NCBI GenBank assembly: GCA_031283405.1 | Contig: JAITBX010000201.1 | Coordinates: 1 to 9,764, forward strand | Direction: 5' to 3' | Length of the DNA stretch: 9,764 nucleotides | Source: Burkholderiales bacterium | Lineage (GTDB): Bacteria; Pseudomonadota; Gammaproteobacteria; Burkholderiales; Casimicrobiaceae | Shown: one piece after another, positions 6,411 to 9,764 of the stretch | How positions within the stretch are numbered: the stretch's first letter is position 1 | Layout of the letters: every line of letters starts with the position of its first letter | The notes under the pieces: generated by a model | Database searches by the model: none | Told to the model about the DNA's origin: nothing | The model's input: the letters and a program-made list of their open reading frames with translations, nothing else | Made by a program: the position numbers and the translations under genes

Positions 6411-6830
6411 ATGAGACTGACCCAAGGCACTTTTTCCTTCCTGCCCGATTTGACCGACGCGCAGATTACCCGCCAGATCGACTATTGCTTGTCGCGCGGC
6501 TGGGCGATCGGCATCGAACACACCGACGATCCGCATCCGCGCAACACCTATTGGGAGATGTTCTGCAACCCGATGTTTGACCTGCGCGACGCGGCGGGCA
6601 TCATGACCGAGATCAACGCTTGCCGCCGCACTTTTCCGCGCGAGTATATTCGCGTCACCGCGTTCGATTCGTCGCACGGCGTCGAATCGGTGGTGCTGTC
6701 CTTCATTGTCAACCGCCCTGAAAATGAACCCGGCTTCCGGCTGGTGCGCACCGAAGGCGAAGGCCGCAAGATCAGCTACGCCATCGAAAGCTACGCGGCG
6801 CAAGACAAGCCCGAAGGCAAGAGGTACTGA
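6411..6830 (+). CDS. cbbS: Rubisco small subunit, red-type
   Basis: A 139-residue small chain that caps the L8 core to form the L8S8 enzyme. It begins MRLTQGTFSFLPDLTD, and carries the typical YCLSRGWAIGIEHTDDPHPRNTYW stretch in parts (about 25-48) and the PMFDL/ACRRTFP segments. The C-terminal extension (about 108-139, GFRLVRTEGEGRKISYAIES onward) is the beta-hairpin tail typical of red-type small subunits, which fills the central channel and helps assembly. The frame is open far upstream inside cbbL, but the GGAG (6399-6402) 8 nt before the ATG at 6411 and the conserved N-terminus fix the start. Confidence 0.97.
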   Translation: MRLTQGTFSFLPDLTDAQITRQIDYCLSRGWAIGIEHTDDPHPRNTYWEMFCNPMFDLRDAAGIMTEINACRRTFPREYIRVTAFDSSHGVESVVLSFIVNRPENEPGFRLVRTEGEGRKISYAIESYAAQDKPEGKRY

Positions 6831-6866
6831 GTCGATTGAACGTGCCGGTTTAACGTGGATGCTGCG

Positions 6867-7769
6867 ATGAACGAAGCGGAGACTCTGAACCCCGGCGCCC
6901 TGCTCGAAGCCTCCGGCGTCAAGCAACTGCTGGCGCAGTTGGATGCCGAACTGATCGGCCTGGCCCCGGTCAAGAGCCGCATCCGCGACATCGCCGCCCT
7001 GTTGCTGATCGACAAGCTGCGCGCCGCGCAGGGCCTGCAATCGCAGCCGCCGACGCTGCACATGTGCTTTACCGGCAACCCCGGCACCGGCAAAACCACG
7101 GTGGCGCTACGCATGGCCGAAGTGCTCAGGCAGCTTGGCTACGTGCGGCGCGGCCATCTGGTGGCGGTCACGCGCGACGACCTAGTCGGCCAGTTCATCG
7201 GCCACACCGCGCCCAAAACCAAGGAAGTCATCAAGAAAGCCATGGGCGGCGTGCTGTTCATCGACGAGGCTTACTACCTCTACCGCCCCGAAAACGAGCG
7301 CGACTACGGACAGGAGGCGATCGAAATTTTGTTGCAGGTGATGGAGAACCAGCGCGACGATCTGGTTGTGATTCTGGCCGGCTACAAAGACCGCATGGAC
7401 ACCTTTTTTTCCAGCAACCCCGGCATGGCCTCGCGCATTGCGCACCACATCGACTTTCCCGACTACAGCGAGAGCGAGTTGATGCAGATTGCCGGATTGA
7501 TGCTGGAGCAACTCAACTACCGGTTCGACGCCGACGCGGCCACGGCTTTTAAGCGTTACATTCATTTGCGCCGCACGCAACCGAACTTCGCCAATGCGCG
7601 CTCGATCCGCAACGCGCTCGATCGCATCCGGCTGCGGCAGGCGGCGCGCCTCTTCGAGCGCAACGAAGCGCTCAGCCGCGACGAACTCCTCACTCTGCAA
7701 GCACAGGATGTGCTCGCCAGTCGCGTGTTTGCACAAACCGGCGCACAGCAACCCGATGTGCCGAAATGA
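6867..7769 (+). CDS. cbbX: Red-type Rubisco activase CbbX (AAA+ ATPase)
   Basis: A 300-residue AAA+ protein that uses ATP to remove inhibitory sugar phosphates from red-type Rubisco by transiently threading the CbbL C-terminus through its hexameric pore. Visible motifs are Walker A GNPGTGKT (about 70-77), the pore-loop region YVRRGHLVAVTRDDLVGQ in part (about 92-109), Walker B GVLFIDEAYYL (D133, E134), an Arg-finger region NPGMASRIAHH (about R190), and the sensor-2 segment NARSIRNALDRI. A GTG at 6855 could add four residues, but the GGA 8 nt upstream favours the ATG at 6867. It follows cbbS by 36 bp, and its presence confirms the red-type assignment of cbbL. Confidence 0.96.
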   Translation: MNEAETLNPGALLEASGVKQLLAQLDAELIGLAPVKSRIRDIAALLLIDKLRAAQGLQSQPPTLHMCFTGNPGTGKTTVALRMAEVLRQLGYVRRGHLVAVTRDDLVGQFIGHTAPKTKEVIKKAMGGVLFIDEAYYLYRPENERDYGQEAIEILLQVMENQRDDLVVILAGYKDRMDTFFSSNPGMASRIAHHIDFPDYSESELMQIAGLMLEQLNYRFDADAATAFKRYIHLRRTQPNFANARSIRNALDRIRLRQAARLFERNEALSRDELLTLQAQDVLASRVFAQTGAQQPDVPK

Positions 7770-7808
7770 TTTGACGCTATCGACGCCACAAAAAATCAAG
7801 GAAAATTC

Positions 7809-8963
7809 ATGCCAGCTACCAAAAAATTAAATGCCGCAGAGCAGGCCACATCGCCATCTGTTCCCACAGGTTCAGAGGGGAATTTCATTTTGGGCGGCCC
7901 GACGGGCGCGCGTCCCACACTGACACAGTTCATGATCGAAACGCGCCGCCAGCATCCCGACGCCACCGGCGACTTGAACGGCATCATCAACGCTGTCTCG
8001 CTGGCGTGCAAAGCGATCTCGCGCAAAGTGGCGCTCGGCGCGCTGGCCGATGTGCTCGGCTCGGCGGGAACCGGCAACGTGCAGGGCGAGGAGCAGAAAA
8101 AAATCGACGTGATTGCCAACGAAATGTTTTTGCGCGCCGCCGAATGGGGAGGGCGTTTGGCGGGCATGGCGTCGGAGGAGATCGACGATGTTTATCGCCT
8201 GCCCGATTCGTATCCGCGCGGCAAATATCTGCTGGCGTTCGATCCGTTGGACGGCTCGTCGAACGCCGACGTGAATGTTTCCGTTGGCAGCATCTTCTCG
8301 ATCATGCGCGCGCCCCATCCGGGGCGCGACGCGAAGGCGGAAGATTTTCTGCAACCCGGCGCGCAACAAGTCTGCGCCGGTTACGCGATCTACGGCCCCT
8401 CGACCATGCTGGTGCTGACGCTGGGATCGGGCACACACGCTTTCACGCTCGAACCGCAACTCGGCGAATGGGTGTTGAGTCATCCGAACCTGCGCATTCC
8501 GGCGCAAACGCGCGAATTTGCCATCAACACCTCCAATCGCCGCTTCTGGGAACCGGCGATCAAGCGCTATGTGGATGAATGTCTGGCCGGTCAAACGGGG
8601 CCACGCGGCGCTGATTTCAACATGCGCTGGATCGCTTCGCTGGTTGCCGAGGCGCATCGCATTTTGATGCGCGGCGGCGTCTTCATGTATCCGCGCGACA
8701 GCAAAAATCCCGAACGCGCAGGCCGCTTGCGTTTGTTGTACGAAGCCAATCCGATCTCCATGTTGATCGAGCAAGCAGGCGGGCTGGCGAGCACCGGTCG
8801 TGCCCGTATCTTGCAAGCGCAGCCGAAAGAGTTGCACGAGCGTATCGGCTTCATATTCGGTTCCGCCGATGAAGTCGAGCGCATCGAGTCCTACCACCGC
8901 GACGAGCCGCTGGACAATTATTCAGCGCCGCTGTTCGGCAAGCGCGGACTGTTTTCCGAATGA
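7809..8963 (+). CDS. cbbF: Class I fructose-1,6-bisphosphatase (CbbF type)
   Basis: A 384-residue class I FBPase, which hydrolyses fructose 1,6-bisphosphate to fructose 6-phosphate and, in many autotrophs, also sedoheptulose 1,7-bisphosphate, both needed to rebuild RuBP. The metal and substrate motifs are clear: SEE (E123, E124), AFDPLDGSSNADVN (D145, D148) and LYEANPISML (E312). The catalytic fold starts near residue 37 (TLTQFMIETRR), so the first 35 or so residues form a low-complexity extension rich in A, T, S and P. AAGGA (7798-7802) sits 6 nt before the ATG. It follows cbbX by 39 bp. The symbol fbp is equally valid; dual FBP/SBP activity is inferred from the operon. Confidence 0.95.
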   Translation: MPATKKLNAAEQATSPSVPTGSEGNFILGGPTGARPTLTQFMIETRRQHPDATGDLNGIINAVSLACKAISRKVALGALADVLGSAGTGNVQGEEQKKIDVIANEMFLRAAEWGGRLAGMASEEIDDVYRLPDSYPRGKYLLAFDPLDGSSNADVNVSVGSIFSIMRAPHPGRDAKAEDFLQPGAQQVCAGYAIYGPSTMLVLTLGSGTHAFTLEPQLGEWVLSHPNLRIPAQTREFAINTSNRRFWEPAIKRYVDECLAGQTGPRGADFNMRWIASLVAEAHRILMRGGVFMYPRDSKNPERAGRLRLLYEANPISMLIEQAGGLASTGRARILQAQPKELHERIGFIFGSADEVERIESYHRDEPLDNYSAPLFGKRGLFSE

Positions 8964-8990
8964 AATAAAACCTGCCACAGAAAGCGCATC

Positions 8991-9764
8991 ATGTCCACCC
9001 AACATCCCATCATCGCCATCACCGGCTCCTCCGGCGCGGGCACCACGTCGGTCACGCGCACCTTTCAGAGCATCTTTCGCCGCGAAAACATCGACGCCAC
9101 CGTGATTGAAGGCGACGCTTTTCACCGCTATGACCGCGCCGCCATGCGCGCCAAGATGGCCGAAGAAGAAGCGAAGGGCAACCACCACTTCAGTCACTTC
9201 GGTCACGAAGGCAACCTTCTCGCCGAACTGGAAGCGTTGTTCCGCGATTACGCCGCCACCGGCACAGGCCGCGCGCGCAAATACCTGCACGACGAGCAGG
9301 AAGCCGCGCCCTTCAAGCAGCAGCCCGGCACCTTCACCGAGTGGCAAAACCTGCCGCCCAGCGAACTTCTTTTTTACGAAGGGCTGCACGGCGGCGTCAG
9401 CACCGACGGCATCGACATCGCCAGCCACACCGATTTGCTCATCGGCGTAGTGCCGGTCATCAATCTGGAATGGATTCAGAAGATTCACCGCGACAAAAAC
9501 ATGCGCGGCTATTCCACCGAGGCGGTGACCGATGTGATCCTGCGTCGCATGCCCGACTACGTGCGCTACATCTGCCCGCAATTCACGCGCACCCACATCA
9601 ACTTTCAGCGCGTGCCGGTGGTCGATACCTCCGACCCCTTCATTGCCCGCTCCATCCCCACCGCCGACGAAAGCATCGTCGTCATCCGCTTCGCCAACCC
9701 GGCCGGCATCGACTTTCCCTATCTGCTGTCGATGCTGCACGATTCCTGGATGTCGCGCGCCAAC
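8991..9764 (+). CDS. cbbP: Phosphoribulokinase, C-terminal end cut by window
   Basis: The first 258 residues of a bacterial (class I) phosphoribulokinase, which phosphorylates ribulose 5-phosphate with ATP to give RuBP, the Rubisco substrate. Landmarks are the P-loop variant GSSGAGTTSVT (about 12-22), VIEGDAFHRYDR with the catalytic-base aspartate D42, the HFGHEGNLLAELEALF segment, PGTFTEW, the Walker B FYEGLHGG (E130), and the substrate-binding IHRDKNMRGYS (about 165-175). The family is usually near 290 residues, so about 30 are missing beyond the edge. Start at the ATG at 8991, 27 bp after cbbF; the Shine-Dalgarno sequence is weak (CAGAAAG), which suggests translation supported by coupling from upstream. 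Confidence 0.96.
   Translation, partial: MSTQHPIIAITGSSGAGTTSVTRTFQSIFRRENIDATVIEGDAFHRYDRAAMRAKMAEEEAKGNHHFSHFGHEGNLLAELEALFRDYAATGTGRARKYLHDEQEAAPFKQQPGTFTEWQNLPPSELLFYEGLHGGVSTDGIDIASHTDLLIGVVPVINLEWIQKIHRDKNMRGYSTEAVTDVILRRMPDYVRYICPQFTRTHINFQRVPVVDTSDPFIARSIPTADESIVVIRFANPAGIDFPYLLSMLHDSWMSRAN

Noticed and set aside
5429..6430. 333-residue minus-strand frame opposite cbbL
   Set aside because: Antisense shadow of a fully conserved Rubisco gene in GC-rich sequence; no ribosome binding site and no recognisable domain.
7872..8897. 341-residue minus-strand frame opposite cbbF, and a similar one at 8922-9740 opposite cbbP
   Set aside because: Both mirror strongly conserved enzymes; the His/Arg/Gly-rich translations are typical of antisense GC-rich frames.
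9024..9056. P-loop of phosphoribulokinase lacking the usual GK[ST] lysine
   Set aside because: A Thr at this place (GAGTT) is the normal form in bacterial phosphoribulokinases, so it is not a defect.

Overview
The window looks like a chromosomal segment from a chemolithoautotrophic or facultatively autotrophic proteobacterium, most likely a betaproteobacterium. The reasons are a red-type (form IC) Rubisco operon with CbbX and a divergent CbbR, a groESL operon under a CIRCE operator, moderately GC-rich codon use, and intergenic palindromes. Taxonomy is inferred from gene style and was not tested by any search.

Layout. Positions 1-153 hold a partial minus-strand reading frame that may be the start of an IS200/IS605-type transposase, a strong hairpin beside it, and a near-perfect palindrome at the promoter of a small XRE-family regulator (154-420, plus). 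A tRNA-Ser(UGA) lies on the minus strand at 459-548. The gap to groEL (549-847) holds the tRNA promoter, a long inverted repeat and the groE terminator. groEL (848-2488) and groES (2540-2827) are on the minus strand. Their promoter overlaps a perfect CIRCE element at 3047-3073, about 220 bp before the groES start codon. The intervening leader carries repeat-like sequence and a second CIRCE half-site next to the groES start. A small Gln-tailed membrane protein of unknown function (3234-3647, minus) follows.

The right half is a Calvin-Benson-Bassham locus. cbbR (3800-4768, minus) faces the plus-strand run cbbL, cbbS, cbbX, cbbF (fbp) and cbbP (prk, cut by the window end). The shared 144-bp region carries overlapping divergent promoters with a ladder of TNA motifs expected for CbbR. 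The five structural genes are separated by only 27-36 bp or so and are probably co-transcribed. Together they supply the large and small Rubisco subunits, the Rubisco activase, the FBP/SBP phosphatase that feeds RuBP regeneration, and the kinase that makes RuBP. GroESL next door is the chaperonin needed to fold CbbL, although the two loci are controlled separately.

No clearly new system was found. The best points for a second look are the rebuilt groE leader, the autoregulatory-looking palindrome at the small XRE gene, the possible IS200/IS605 end, and a family of intergenic hairpins that carry CCCCTAC.
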